NCBI GenBank assembly: GCA_017999365.1
Contig: JAGNLW010000003.1
Location: 339,082 to 403,081, forward strand
DNA length: 64,000 bases
From: Candidatus Aminicenantota bacterium
GTDB lineage: Bacteria; Acidobacteriota; Aminicenantia; Aminicenantales; Saccharicenantaceae
Direction of reading: 5' to 3'
The notes under the pieces were generated by a model that did no database searches, was not told where the DNA came from, and saw nothing but the letters and a program-made list of their open reading frames with translations. Of this stretch, positions 1-9,093 are shown piece after piece; positions within the stretch are counted from its first letter, which is position 1; every line of letters begins with the position of its first letter. Made by a program: the position numbers and the translations under genes.

Positions 1-417
1 TGGACCGAGGCCGTCGTCGGCGCGCTCGGCATCAAGCCGGTCTATGTCGGGATGAGCGCCGAGGACGTCATCTTCGAGGCCGCCGACGAGGCGACAGTGC
101 GCGGGCTCCGGCCGGACCTGGCCGTCCTGCGGACACTGCCGGCCCGCGGGGTCATCGTCACGGCCCGCTCGTCGGGCGGCCGCTTCGACTTCGTCTCCCG
201 CTTCTTCGCCCCGGCCGTCGGCGTCGACGAGGACCCCGTGACGGGCTCGTCGCACACGGTCCTCGTCCCCTACTGGGCCAAGAAGCTGGGGAAAACGGCT
301 CTCACGGCCTACCAGGCCTCGGCCCGCGGCGGCGTCCTCCATCTGAAGCTCGCCGGCGACCGGGTCAAGATCGCCGGCCGGGCCGTGACGGTCATCACCG
401 GCGAGCTCCTGGCCTAG
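1..417 (+). CDS. PhzF-family isomerase, C-terminal part (5' end outside window)
   Basis: The reading frame is open from base 1, so only the last 138 residues are present. The segment contains FFAPAVGVDEDPVTGSSH, the conserved C-terminal signature of PhzF/YddE-family proteins, which share the diaminopimelate epimerase fold. It is followed by the usual G-(x)n-V-x-I-x-G-x-A-V ending. Family members are cytosolic isomerases, but most have no known substrate, and phenazine synthesis should not be inferred. The gene converges with the minus-strand ybaK gene only 6 bases away. Confidence 0.88.
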   Translation, partial: WTEAVVGALGIKPVYVGMSAEDVIFEAADEATVRGLRPDLAVLRTLPARGVIVTARSSGGRFDFVSRFFAPAVGVDEDPVTGSSHTVLVPYWAKKLGKTALTAYQASARGGVLHLKLAGDRVKIAGRAVTVITGELLA

Positions 418-423
418 ACCGGC

Positions 424-909
424 TCAGGGGATGGCGACGCGGACGGGCGTCGGCCGGAGGACCCGGACGAGGTCCGCGGGAGCCAGGCCGACGATGAACC
501 CCCGTTTCCCGCCGTTGATGTAGACGACCGGTAAGGCCAGGATGGACTCCTCGACGTAGACCGGCAGGGGCTTGCGCAAGCCGAAAGGCGATGTGCCGCC
601 GACCTGGTAACCGGAATGCCGCTCGGCCGTTTCCGGCGCGCAGGGGTGGACCGACTTGACCCCGAGCGTCCGGGCCAGCTCCTTGGTCGAGACCTCGCGG
701 TCTCCGTGCATCAGGATGACCAGGGGGCGGCGCGCCTCGTCCTCCATGACCAGGGTCTTGATGACGGCGTGCTCGTCGACGCCGGCCGCGGCGGCGAAGG
801 CGGCGGTCCCGCCGTGTTCGACGTAGGCGTAGGGGTGCTCGCTGAAGCTCACACCGGCCGCCCGCAGGGCCCGCACCGCGGGGGTGGCCGGGGCCTTATC
901 CTGAGCCAT
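424..909 (-). CDS. ybaK: Cys-tRNA(Pro)/Cys-tRNA(Cys) deacylase, YbaK/EbsC type
   Basis: This 161-residue protein has the size and layout of YbaK, a free-standing editing enzyme. YbaK hydrolyses tRNA(Pro) mischarged with cysteine in the cytosol. Visible family marks are TPAVRALRAAGVSF at the N terminus, KTLVM in the core, the catalytic-site segment GYQVGGTSPFG near residues 100-110, and VYINGGKRGF near the end. Its start overlaps the last 14 bases of the upstream cation-efflux gene, so the two are probably co-transcribed. The family identity is clear; the exact tRNA preference is inferred. Confidence 0.93.
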   Translation of the reverse strand: MAQDKAPATPAVRALRAAGVSFSEHPYAYVEHGGTAAFAAAAGVDEHAVIKTLVMEDEARRPLVILMHGDREVSTKELARTLGVKSVHPCAPETAERHSGYQVGGTSPFGLRKPLPVYVEESILALPVVYINGGKRGFIVGLAPADLVRVLRPTPVRVAIP

Positions 910-2341
910 CGGAACGGCGCTCCGGCTCCGTGTGGACGAGGACGCGTTCGATCGCGGGCATGGCGGCCTTGAGGGCCTCCTCGATGCGCGAGGACAGCCG
1001 GTGGGCCTCGACGACCGGCAGGTTGCCGTCGAAACCGCAGTGGAGGGACACGGCCAGGCGCCCGGCTTGGCGCCGGACGAGGATGTTGTGGCAGCGGCCA
1101 GGCCCGGCGATGCCGTCGGTGACCTCGCGGACCCGGTCGACGAGGCCGCCCTCCGCGGCCGTGACGTCCTCGCCGCTGCCGATGCCCGTGCCCCGCGATT
1201 CGATGTGGGTGTTGACCCGTTTGATGGCCGGGATATCGGTCCGCAGGTCCCCCTCGATGTGGCTGGCCAGGTCGTGGGCCTGGTGGAGGAGGAGGTGGTC
1301 GTCGACCTCGAGGTGGAGGTCGACGTGGAGCTCGCCGCGGTCGTCGTGGACGCTGACGTTGTGGACGGGGACCTGGTTGCGTTCGGCCACGGCCCGGATG
1401 CGGCGGACCAGGGACTCCCGCTCGACCTCGCGGGGATCGGTGTGGATGACGACGTCGGCGCCCGGGACGATGGCCTGGATGCGGGCCTCGACGCTCTCGG
1501 CGATGGCGTGGGTCCGCTCGAGGGTCAGGTTGCGGTCGACCTCGATGGTCATGTCGACGAAGGTCAGGGGACCGGACTGGCGGAGACGGACCTGGCCCGC
1601 GCGGATGACGCCCTCGATCTCGTCGGCCGCGGCGGCGATCGTCCCCTTCAAACCCTCGGGGGCCCGGTCGAGGAGGACGTCGATGGTCCGTTTGCCGAGA
1701 CGGTAGCTGACGAAAAGGACGATGAAGGCCACGGCCAGGGCGGCCACGGCGTCGGCCCGGTTGAGCAGGGCGGCCCGGCCCGGCAGGAGCTTCTGGCCGA
1801 CGAAGACGAGGGTCAGGCCGGCCAGGACGACGGCCGAGCTCCAGACGTCGGTCGAGAAATGGAGGGCATCGGCCTCGAGGGCCTGGCTGCGGTGCTTCTT
1901 GGCCGCCCGGGAGAGCATGCGGGACCGGCTGAGGTCGATGACGATCGATGCGACGACGACGAGGAAGGCCCAGGCGCTGGGCTCGACGGCGACGTCGCGG
2001 AAGAAGATGCGCTGCACGGCCTCGTAGACGATCCAGGCGCAGGTCACGAAGAGCAGGAGCGTCTCGATGAGGGCCGAGAAGTTCTCGACCTTGCCGTGGC
2101 CGTAGGGGTGGGAGTCGTCGGCCGGGCGATCCGAAACGGAGACGGCGATGAACGTGATCATCGCCGCGACCAGGTCGAGCCCCGAATGGGCGGCCTCGGC
2201 CAGGATGCCCAGCGAGCCGCTGAGGAGGCCGACGACGAGCTTCATCCCGGTCAGGCCCAGGGCGGCCAGCACCGAGTTCAGGGCGGCCCGCTTCTTCTCG
2301 TTGCGACCGGCGTCGACGGCCGGGAGGTCTTCGTGGGACAT
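896..2341 (-). CDS. Cation diffusion facilitator (CDF) metal exporter with three C-terminal domains
   Basis: An inner-membrane divalent cation/proton antiporter, 481 residues from the ATG at 2341. The frame stays open further upstream, but MSHEDLPAVD begins the part that resembles the family, and an earlier start would run through the cydA promoter. Metal-site motifs are HSGLD (52-56, TM2) and HFSTD (161-165, TM5). The H-D pair is the arrangement seen in Zn/Cd-type CDF proteins. Normal CDF proteins have about 300 residues. The extra length consists of what looks like three tandem copies of the cytosolic ferredoxin-like domain, ending in VVIHTDP, VNTHIES and VLVHTEP. Metal specificity is not determined. 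Confidence 0.9.
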   Translation of the reverse strand: MSHEDLPAVDAGRNEKKRAALNSVLAALGLTGMKLVVGLLSGSLGILAEAAHSGLDLVAAMITFIAVSVSDRPADDSHPYGHGKVENFSALIETLLLFVTCAWIVYEAVQRIFFRDVAVEPSAWAFLVVVASIVIDLSRSRMLSRAAKKHRSQALEADALHFSTDVWSSAVVLAGLTLVFVGQKLLPGRAALLNRADAVAALAVAFIVLFVSYRLGKRTIDVLLDRAPEGLKGTIAAAADEIEGVIRAGQVRLRQSGPLTFVDMTIEVDRNLTLERTHAIAESVEARIQAIVPGADVVIHTDPREVERESLVRRIRAVAERNQVPVHNVSVHDDRGELHVDLHLEVDDHLLLHQAHDLASHIEGDLRTDIPAIKRVNTHIESRGTGIGSGEDVTAAEGGLVDRVREVTDGIAGPGRCHNILVRRQAGRLAVSLHCGFDGNLPVVEAHRLSSRIEEALKAAMPAIERVLVHTEPERRSDGSG

Positions 2342-2400
2342 GGTCGGTCCGGCCCTAATCCTACCACGACCCGGGGCCGCGGACAACGCCGGGAGAGGCG

Positions 2401-2430
2401 TTGACAGCCGGCTCGCGGCCGGGCTATAGT
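2401..2430 (+). promoter_or_regulatory. Sigma-70-like promoter of cydAB
   Basis: TTGACA at 2401-2406 and TATAGT at 2425-2430 are separated by 18 bases, 27 bases upstream of the cydA ATG. A strong ribosome site (AAGGAGG) follows just before the start codon. Confidence 0.72.
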
Positions 2431-2456
2431 GCGCCCGCCGGACAAGGAGGGAGACC

Positions 2457-3793
2457 ATGGACGCCGTGTTCCTCGCCCGACTCCAATTCGGGATCATCGC
2501 CGGGTTCCATTTCCTGTTCCCGCCGACGACGCTGGGCCTGTCCTTCGTCGTCGTCATCCTGGAGACGCTCTACCACCGGACCGGGAGCGAGGCCTATCAG
2601 CGCCTGTCCGCCTACATGGTCAAGGTCCTGGGCACGGTCTTCGTCATGGGCGTGGCCACGGGCATCTCGCTCGAGTTCGCCTTCGGCAACAACTGGGCCT
2701 CCTACTCGCGGGCCGTCGGCGACATCTTCGGCGCGCCGCTGGCCGCCGAGGCCGTCTTCTCGTTCTTCCTCGAGTCCGTCTTCCTGGGCATCCTGGTCTT
2801 CGGCCGCGGCCGGGTCAAGCCCAAGACCTACCGGCTGTCGGCCTTCCTGGTCTTCCTCGGCGCCCACCTGTCCGGCCTGTGGATCATCATCGCCAACTCC
2901 TGGATGCAGACCCCGGCCGGCTTCCGCATGGAGGGGGGACGGGCCGTGCTCACGGACTTCTTCGCCGCCGCCTTCAATCCCTCGACCGTCGTCCGCTACG
3001 TCCACACCATCCTCGGCGGCTGGATGACGGGCGCCCTCGTCGCCGCGGCCGTCGCCGCCTGGCTCATGCTCAAGGGCCGCTCGACCGAAAAGGCGGCGCT
3101 CCTGATGAAGCCGGCCCTGGTCCTGTTCACGGTCGCGGCCGTGCTCCAGCTCGGCTCGGGCCACGCCCACTCGATCCAGGTGACCCGGACGCAGCCCGAG
3201 AAGATGGCCGCCTTCGAGGCCCTTTGGGAGACGGCGGACGGGGCCCCGTTCACGGTCTTCGGCATCCCCGACGCGAAGAACGAGCGGACCCTCCTGGCGG
3301 TCCGCGTCCCCAAGATGCTCAGCTTCCTGGTCCACTTCGACCCGAACGGCCGGGTCCTGGGGCTCAACGAGTTCCCGAAGGAGGACCGGCCGCCCGTCCT
3401 CCTGCCCTTCGCCGGCTATCACATCATGATCCTCCTCGGCCTGGCCTTCATCGCCCTGGGCGCGGCCGGGACCTGGCTGTCGGTCAAGAAGAAGCTCCCC
3501 GCGAGCCGGGGCTTCCTGAAGCTGCTCCTGATCGCCTTGCCCCTGCCCTATCTGGCCAACGAGTTCGGCTGGATCGCCGCCGAGGTCGGCCGCCAGCCCT
3601 GGGCCGTCCACAGGGTCCTGAGGACGGCCGACGCGGCCTCGGCGGTCGTCCCGGCCGGCAACGTCCTCTTCTCGCTCGTCCTGTTCACGCTCATCTATGC
3701 CCTCATCGCAGCGGTCGGGCTCAAGGTCGTGCTGCGGACGGTCCGGAGCGGGCCCGACGGGGACACGGCCGCCCCGGCGAAAGGAGCCCTGTG

Positions 3794-3794
<1 letters not shown>
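2457..3794 (+). CDS. cydA: Cytochrome bd quinol oxidase subunit I
   Basis: The heme-bearing subunit of the membrane bd oxidase, which oxidises quinol and reduces O2 to water with high affinity. The 445-residue protein keeps the axial ligands equivalent to E. coli H19, H186 and M393 as H18, H183 and M324. It also keeps the proton/heme-site glutamates E98 and E106, and the GRQPW signature at 378-382. Multiple membrane segments are evident. The Q-loop between about 240 and 310 is short, so this belongs to the short-Q-loop class. The stop codon overlaps the cydB start (TGATG), so the pair is translationally coupled. Confidence 0.97.
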
Positions 3795-4801
<1,007 letters not shown>

Positions 4802-4868
4802 TATTGCATTGCCGGCGTGTTTGCGGTATCCTGGCCGGGAACGACCATCCTTCGTCACGGAGGGCCGC

Positions 4869-6437
4869 ATGAAAAAGTTCGCCGTCCTCGCCGGGCTCCT
4901 CCTCCTCGCCTCCCTCGCCGCCGCCCAGACGGCCACGGTCCTCACGGGACCGTTCGAAGAGGCGCTGGCCCAGGCGCAGAAACTGAACAAGCTCATCCTC
5001 ATCGACTTCTACTCGAGTGGCTGAGGGGGCTGCAAACTGCTGGTTCAGCAGTTCTACGACAACCCCAAGTACGCCGAGTTCCTCAACACCAACGTCGTCC
5101 TTTACCGCGCCATCCGCGGCGACAAGAACGGCGACGCGGTCTACGAGCGGTTCAAGATCAACGCCACGCCGACCGAGCTGTTCGTCGACAAGACGGGCCG
5201 GGAGGTCGACTGGATCGTCGGCTACGGCCCGCCGGCCGACGCCTTCCTCGAGAAGGTCAAGAAGTCGCTCTCCGGCGTCGACACCTTCGGCGACCTGACC
5301 GCCCGCTACGCCAAGGACCCCAACGACGTCGAGGTCGTCTTCAAGCTGGCCGGCAAGAGCGCCAGCCGCTATTCCGACGAGCTGACGGCCAAGAGCGTCG
5401 AGCTTTACAAGAAGATCCTGACCATGGACCTGGGCGGCCGGACGGCCTCGTATTACGACGAGGACCTCAAGGCGAGTGTCACCTACGTCGAGGCGGCCGA
5501 GTTCCATCTGGCCCAGGAGACGGCCATGGGGCGCAAGCCCGATCCGGCGCCGTTGCGGACCTTCATCGCCAAGTATCCCGCGAGCCCTTACGTCAAGAAC
5601 GCCTACTCCTATCTCGGCTATTACTACGGGCAGATGGCTTCCAAGGAGGACGCCGGCGCGTTCTTCGAGGAGTGGACGAAGAAGTACCCCGACGACAAGA
5701 ACGCCCTGTCGTCCTACGTCCAGCGCATCATCCGGGACAAGGAACCTCTCGACAAGGGCCTGAGGCTGGCCGAGAAGCTCAAAGAGATGACCGGCTACCC
5801 GGAGAACCCGGACTACCAGGAGGCCCTGGCCAATCTCTACGTCCTCAAGGAAGAACCGGACAAGGCCGGTGACGAGTACGGCAAGGACTTCATCGACGGC
5901 TATCTCCGGAACGTCCTCTTCGCCCTGACCGGCTACGCCACTTTCTGGCTCGACCAGGACAAGAACCTGGCCAGCGCCGAGGAGATGGCCGACATCGCCG
6001 CGGCCGCCCTGACGGCCAAGAAGGACGCCAACGCCTATTTCTTCAGCCAGGTCGCCGGCCTCTACAACCGTCTCAAGAAGACGGACAAGGCCCTGGCCAT
6101 CTACGGCCCCGAGTTCGCCAAGAAGAATTGGGGAGAATCGGGGGCCCTCGCGTCCTACGCGGCGTTCTGGCAGCGTCAAGGCGCCAATCTCGACAATGCC
6201 CTCGCGGCGGTCCGGCATTCCGCCGAGCTCGCGCCCACTTACTACAACAATTTCACCCTGGCCCAGATTCTGTTCAAGCTCAAGAACTACCCCGAGGCCC
6301 TGACCGCCGCCGAGAAGGCCGTGGAGCTGGCCAAGCCCATGGCCGCGAAATACGAGGGCTTCACGACCGTGCAGTACGACAACCTCGTCAAGCAGATCAA
6401 GGAGGCCATGGCCAAGCCTCCCGAAGTCAAGAAGTAA
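4869..6437 (+). CDS. Secreted thioredoxin-like/TPR protein with in-frame UGA (probable selenoprotein)
   Basis: Read through TGA at 5022-5024, this is one 522-residue protein. It has a signal peptide (about 1-19), a thioredoxin-like domain (about 22-150) and a helical TPR-like region to the end. The TGA is codon 52 and lies in IDFYSSG-U-GGCKLL. It aligns with the first cysteine of the thioredoxin CxxC motif (DFWA-W-CGPCK), giving U52-G-G-C55. The cis-proline follows in NATPTELF at P101. The frame is open without interruption on both sides. A perfect 8-bp hairpin lies 10 bases after the TGA. Selenocysteine insertion is the best reading. A TGC-to-TGA nonsense mutation is the alternative. A standard gene caller would split this gene or start it at 5424. 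Start ATG 4869 has AAGT-rich signal sequence codons; a TTGATA/TATCCT-like element lies upstream. Strong terminator downstream. Confidence 0.82.
5035..5053 (+). promoter_or_regulatory. SECIS-like hairpin just after the in-frame UGA
   Basis: AACTGCTG (5035-5042), loop GTT (5043-5045) and CAGCAGTT (5046-5053) form a perfect 8-bp stem. The apical loop starts with G and lies 18 bases past the UGA. Known bacterial SECIS elements place the loop about 16-37 bases after UGA, with a G in the first two loop positions, so both features match. GGGG at 5025-5028 could pair with the CCCC run near 5062 to make a lower stem. Confidence 0.72.
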
Positions 6438-6447
6438 GGCTCTTCAC

Positions 6448-6486
6448 CGGGGGACACGTACCTCAGGTACGTGTCCCCCGTTTTTT
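6448..6486 (+). terminator. Rho-independent terminator built from a 29-nt palindromic repeat
   Basis: A perfect 15-bp stem (6448-6462 with 6466-6480) with loop TCA is followed by six T residues (6481-6486), eleven bases after the selenoprotein candidate's stop. The stem core is the same GGGGACACGTACC/GGTACGTGTCCCC palindrome that recurs at 26936-27042 and 41153-41181, so a mobile or REP-like sequence may have been adopted as a terminator. Confidence 0.9.
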
Positions 6487-6547
6487 ACCCCCCCGCCGGG
6501 TTGAATTGGCCGGGGGAATCCTCTATATTGCCATCGGGCGGCCAACC

Positions 6548-7201
6548 ATGAGACGGATCGCGGTCTTCCTCGTCCTCGGCGCGGCCCTGACCCTCGCCGC
6601 GGCCGCCCAGACCGCCGCCGATCCCGCCCAGGCCCTCGACGCCCGCGTCCGCGAATTCCTGACCGCCCAGAAGGACCAGTGGCGCCAGGAGAACGTCACC
6701 GAGGCCGACGGCCGGCTCCTCCACGATCTCATCCTCAAGAAGCGCTACACCCGGGTCCTCGAGATCGGCACGTCCACCGGCCACTCGGGCATCTGGCAGG
6801 CCTGGGCCCTCAGCAAGACCGGCGGCCGCCTGGTCACGGTCGAGATCGACGAGTTCCGCCACCTGGCGGCGAGCCGCAACTTCAAGGCCTCCGGCCTCGA
6901 CGGCCTCATCGACGCCCGCCTGGCCGACGCCCACGCCCTCGTCGGCGAGCTCGAGGGACCGTTCGACCTCATCTTCATCGACGCCGACCAGAACTGGACG
7001 CCGAGCTATTTCAAGGCCCTCCTGCCCAAGCTCGCGCCCGGGGGCTGCTTCGCCGTCCACAACGTCCTCAGCCTGGGCTACATGAAGGGCGTCCGCGACT
7101 TCCTCGAACAGGTCCGGGCCCTCGACTTCATGGACACGACGATCGAGCCCTCCTCGGGCGGCGGCATTTCGCTGAGCTTCCGCAAGAGGACGGCGCCTTG
7201 A
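6548..7201 (+). CDS. Exported O-methyltransferase-like protein
   Basis: This 217-residue protein has an N-terminal hydrophobic signal (about 1-20, ending AAAAQT) followed by a class I SAM-dependent methyltransferase fold. Motif I is VLEIGTSTGHSG (70-81), an acidic ribose-binding position lies in VTVEIDEF, and FDLIFIDAD is the post-motif. The ordering resembles the O-methyltransferase 3 family (caffeoyl-CoA/catechol type). SAM enzymes are normally cytosolic, so the apparent signal peptide is odd: it may be an anchor, or the substrate may be processed at the membrane. Substrate unknown. Confidence 0.85.
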   Translation: MRRIAVFLVLGAALTLAAAAQTAADPAQALDARVREFLTAQKDQWRQENVTEADGRLLHDLILKKRYTRVLEIGTSTGHSGIWQAWALSKTGGRLVTVEIDEFRHLAASRNFKASGLDGLIDARLADAHALVGELEGPFDLIFIDADQNWTPSYFKALLPKLAPGGCFAVHNVLSLGYMKGVRDFLEQVRALDFMDTTIEPSSGGGISLSFRKRTAP

Positions 7202-7260
7202 CCCGGGGCGGCCTACGCTCCTATCATTCCCTGAGAACGCCCGCCGACAAGGAGGACCCC

Positions 7261-8178
7261 ATGCCCCGTCCCGCCGCCCGCCTCGCGGCCCTGGCCGCCC
7301 TCGTCCCGCTCGTCCTGGCCGCGACCCTGTCCGCCGCGCCGGCCGCCCGGACATCCGCCGGGCAGGCCGTTTCGGAAGGCCTGTCGCTCAAGAGCCGCGT
7401 CCTCGGCCGCGAGGTCGCCTTCGCCGTCTACCTGCCTCCCGACTACGCCGCCTCCGGCCGCCGCTACCCCGTCGTCTACCTGCTCCACGGCTACACCGAC
7501 GACGAGTCCGGCTGGGTCCAGTTCGGCGAGATCGGTCCGGCCGCCGACGCGGCCATCGCCGCCCGGGAGATCCCGCCCATGATCATCGTCATGCCGGACG
7601 GAGGCGTGTCCTGGTACATCGACGACGCCGCGGGCGCGGTCCGCTGGGAGGACATGTTCGTCGAGGAGCTCATCCCCCACATCGACAAGACGTACCGGAC
7701 GCGGCCCACCCGGGAATTCCGGGGCATCGCCGGGCTGTCCATGGGCGGCTGGGGCACCCTCGTCCACTGCCTGCGCCACCCGGAGCTGTTCGCGGCCGGC
7801 GCCGCCTTCAGCGCCGCCGTCTGGACGGACGACGATGTCGCCGGCCAGAAGCAGGAGAACTGGGACAGGCTCTTCGGCCCCCTGTTCGGGGCGGCCGGCC
7901 TCTCGGGCAAGGATCGGCTGACGGCCCACTTCCGGGCCCACAACCCCCTCGACCTCGTCCGGACCATGCCCGAGGAGAGCCTCAAGAAGATCCGCCTGTA
8001 CATCGATTGCGGCGACGACGACTTCCTCATCGCCGGCAACTGCGCCCTGCACCTGGCCCTGTCCGCGCGCAAGGCCGCCCACGAATTCCGGGTCCGGGAC
8101 GGCGGGCACACCTGGAGCTACTGGCGCACGGGCATCGTCGACGGCTTGAGATATATCGGCCGGGAGTTCCACCGGTGA
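7261..8178 (+). CDS. Secreted esterase of the putative esterase (esterase D-like) family
   Basis: An alpha/beta hydrolase, 305 residues, with a signal peptide (about 1-27). It has the YLLHGYTD oxyanion segment and the nucleophile S160 in GLSMGG. The acid is around D252-254 (DCGDDD) and the catalytic H283 lies in GGHTWSYW. The family includes carbohydrate esterases (feruloyl, acetylxylan), S-formylglutathione hydrolases and mycolyltransferases. The signal peptide favours an extracytoplasmic substrate such as a polysaccharide ester. AAGGAGG precedes the ATG. The TGA overlaps the GTG start of the next gene. Confidence 0.88.
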   Translation: MPRPAARLAALAALVPLVLAATLSAAPAARTSAGQAVSEGLSLKSRVLGREVAFAVYLPPDYAASGRRYPVVYLLHGYTDDESGWVQFGEIGPAADAAIAAREIPPMIIVMPDGGVSWYIDDAAGAVRWEDMFVEELIPHIDKTYRTRPTREFRGIAGLSMGGWGTLVHCLRHPELFAAGAAFSAAVWTDDDVAGQKQENWDRLFGPLFGAAGLSGKDRLTAHFRAHNPLDLVRTMPEESLKKIRLYIDCGDDDFLIAGNCALHLALSARKAAHEFRVRDGGHTWSYWRTGIVDGLRYIGREFHR

Positions 8179-8936
8179 GCGCGCCCTTCCGCGACCGGCT
8201 CCTCGCCGGCGAACGCCTCATCGGGACGCTCATCAGCCTGCCTTCGCCCGAGCTGGCCGAGATCGCCTCGGCCGCCGGGTTCGATTGGCTCTTCCTCGAC
8301 ATGGAGCACGGCCCTCTCGCCCCGGGCGACGTCCTGCGCCTGGTCCAGGCCGCCCGGGAGCCCTGCGCCTGCCTCGTCCGCGTCCCCGAGACGAGCGAGA
8401 TGTGGGTTAAAAAAGCGCTGGACACCGGCGCGGCCGGCATCATCGTCCCCCACGTCAACGGCGCGGCCGAGGCGGCCCGGACCGTCCATTGGGCCAAATA
8501 TCCCCCCGAAGGCGGCCGGAGCGTCGGCTTCAGCCGGGCCAACGGCTACGGGGCCCGCTTCCAGGAACACGTCGAGACGGCCAACGCCCGGACGGTCGTG
8601 GTCGCCCAGGTCGAGCACATCGACGGCGTCCGGGCCATCGGGGAGATCCTCGATGTCCCGGGCGTCGACGCCGTCTTCATCGGCCCCTACGACCTTTCGG
8701 CCAGCTTGGGCAAGCCCGGCCGCATCCAGGACGCCGACGTCCGCGATGCCGTCGCGGCGGTGGCCGCGGCCTGCGCCGCCCGACGGGTCCCGGCCGGCCT
8801 GTTCTGCGGCGATCTGGCTTCGTCCGCCAAGGCCCTCGAGGAGGGCTACACCCTGCTCTGCTCGGGTCTCGACATCGGATTTTACGCCCGCTCGGCGGAG
8901 GCCGTCGTCAGGGGGCTCCGGCCAAGAAACCCTTGA
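8175..8936 (+). CDS. HpcH/HpaI-family class II aldolase
   Basis: A 253-residue cytosolic TIM-barrel lyase of the HpaI/GarL group. These are metal-dependent pyruvate or 2-oxo acid aldolases. Marks are DWLFLDMEHG near residue 35, VRVPE, GAAGIIVPHVN, the metal-binding E in QVEHIDGV and D in FIGPYDLSAS. The GTG start at 8175 overlaps the esterase stop (GGTGA); a start further upstream would lie inside the esterase. Substrate not predictable from sequence. Directly downstream lies the promoter of the cyclic-di-GMP block. Confidence 0.9.
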   Translation: MSAPFRDRLLAGERLIGTLISLPSPELAEIASAAGFDWLFLDMEHGPLAPGDVLRLVQAAREPCACLVRVPETSEMWVKKALDTGAAGIIVPHVNGAAEAARTVHWAKYPPEGGRSVGFSRANGYGARFQEHVETANARTVVVAQVEHIDGVRAIGEILDVPGVDAVFIGPYDLSASLGKPGRIQDADVRDAVAAVAAACAARRVPAGLFCGDLASSAKALEEGYTLLCSGLDIGFYARSAEAVVRGLRPRNP

Positions 8937-8992
8937 CAGGAAACAACTTGTATACTAGATTTTGTGTGGAGACGCATGGAGTCGCACAAAAT
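8933..8992 (+). promoter_or_regulatory. Promoter with operator-like inverted repeat ahead of the c-di-GMP genes
   Basis: TTGACA (8933-8938) is followed after 17 bases by TAGATT (8956-8961). An inverted repeat, ATTTTGTG at 8959-8966 and CACAAAAT at 8985-8992, overlaps the -10 region and the likely start point. The 9094 gene then has an untranslated leader of roughly 120 bases, in which I see no match to the GEMM c-di-GMP riboswitch. Confidence 0.55.
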
Positions 8993-9093
8993 TTGGTGGG
9001 GTGGTCTGGCCGCGGCCCGGCGATTTTTCGCGCCAAGGCCCCGCTCCGCCCGACTAAAGGAGTTCGGGCGGTCCCCGGAGAAGATCATCTAGC

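Noticed and set aside
896..2557. 553-codon form of the CDF transporter starting at 2557
   Set aside because: The extension would run through the cydA promoter, ribosome site and start, and resembles no CDF N terminus.
5424..6437. Independent 337-codon gene starting at ATG 5424
   Set aside because: There is no ribosome site, and the upstream sequence in the same frame encodes a continuous thioredoxin-like domain, so this is the rear part of the UGA-containing gene.
8962..9093. GEMM-type c-di-GMP riboswitch in the leader of the c-di-GMP block
   Set aside because: The conserved tetraloop/receptor and binding-site bases of class I or II riboswitches are not present.
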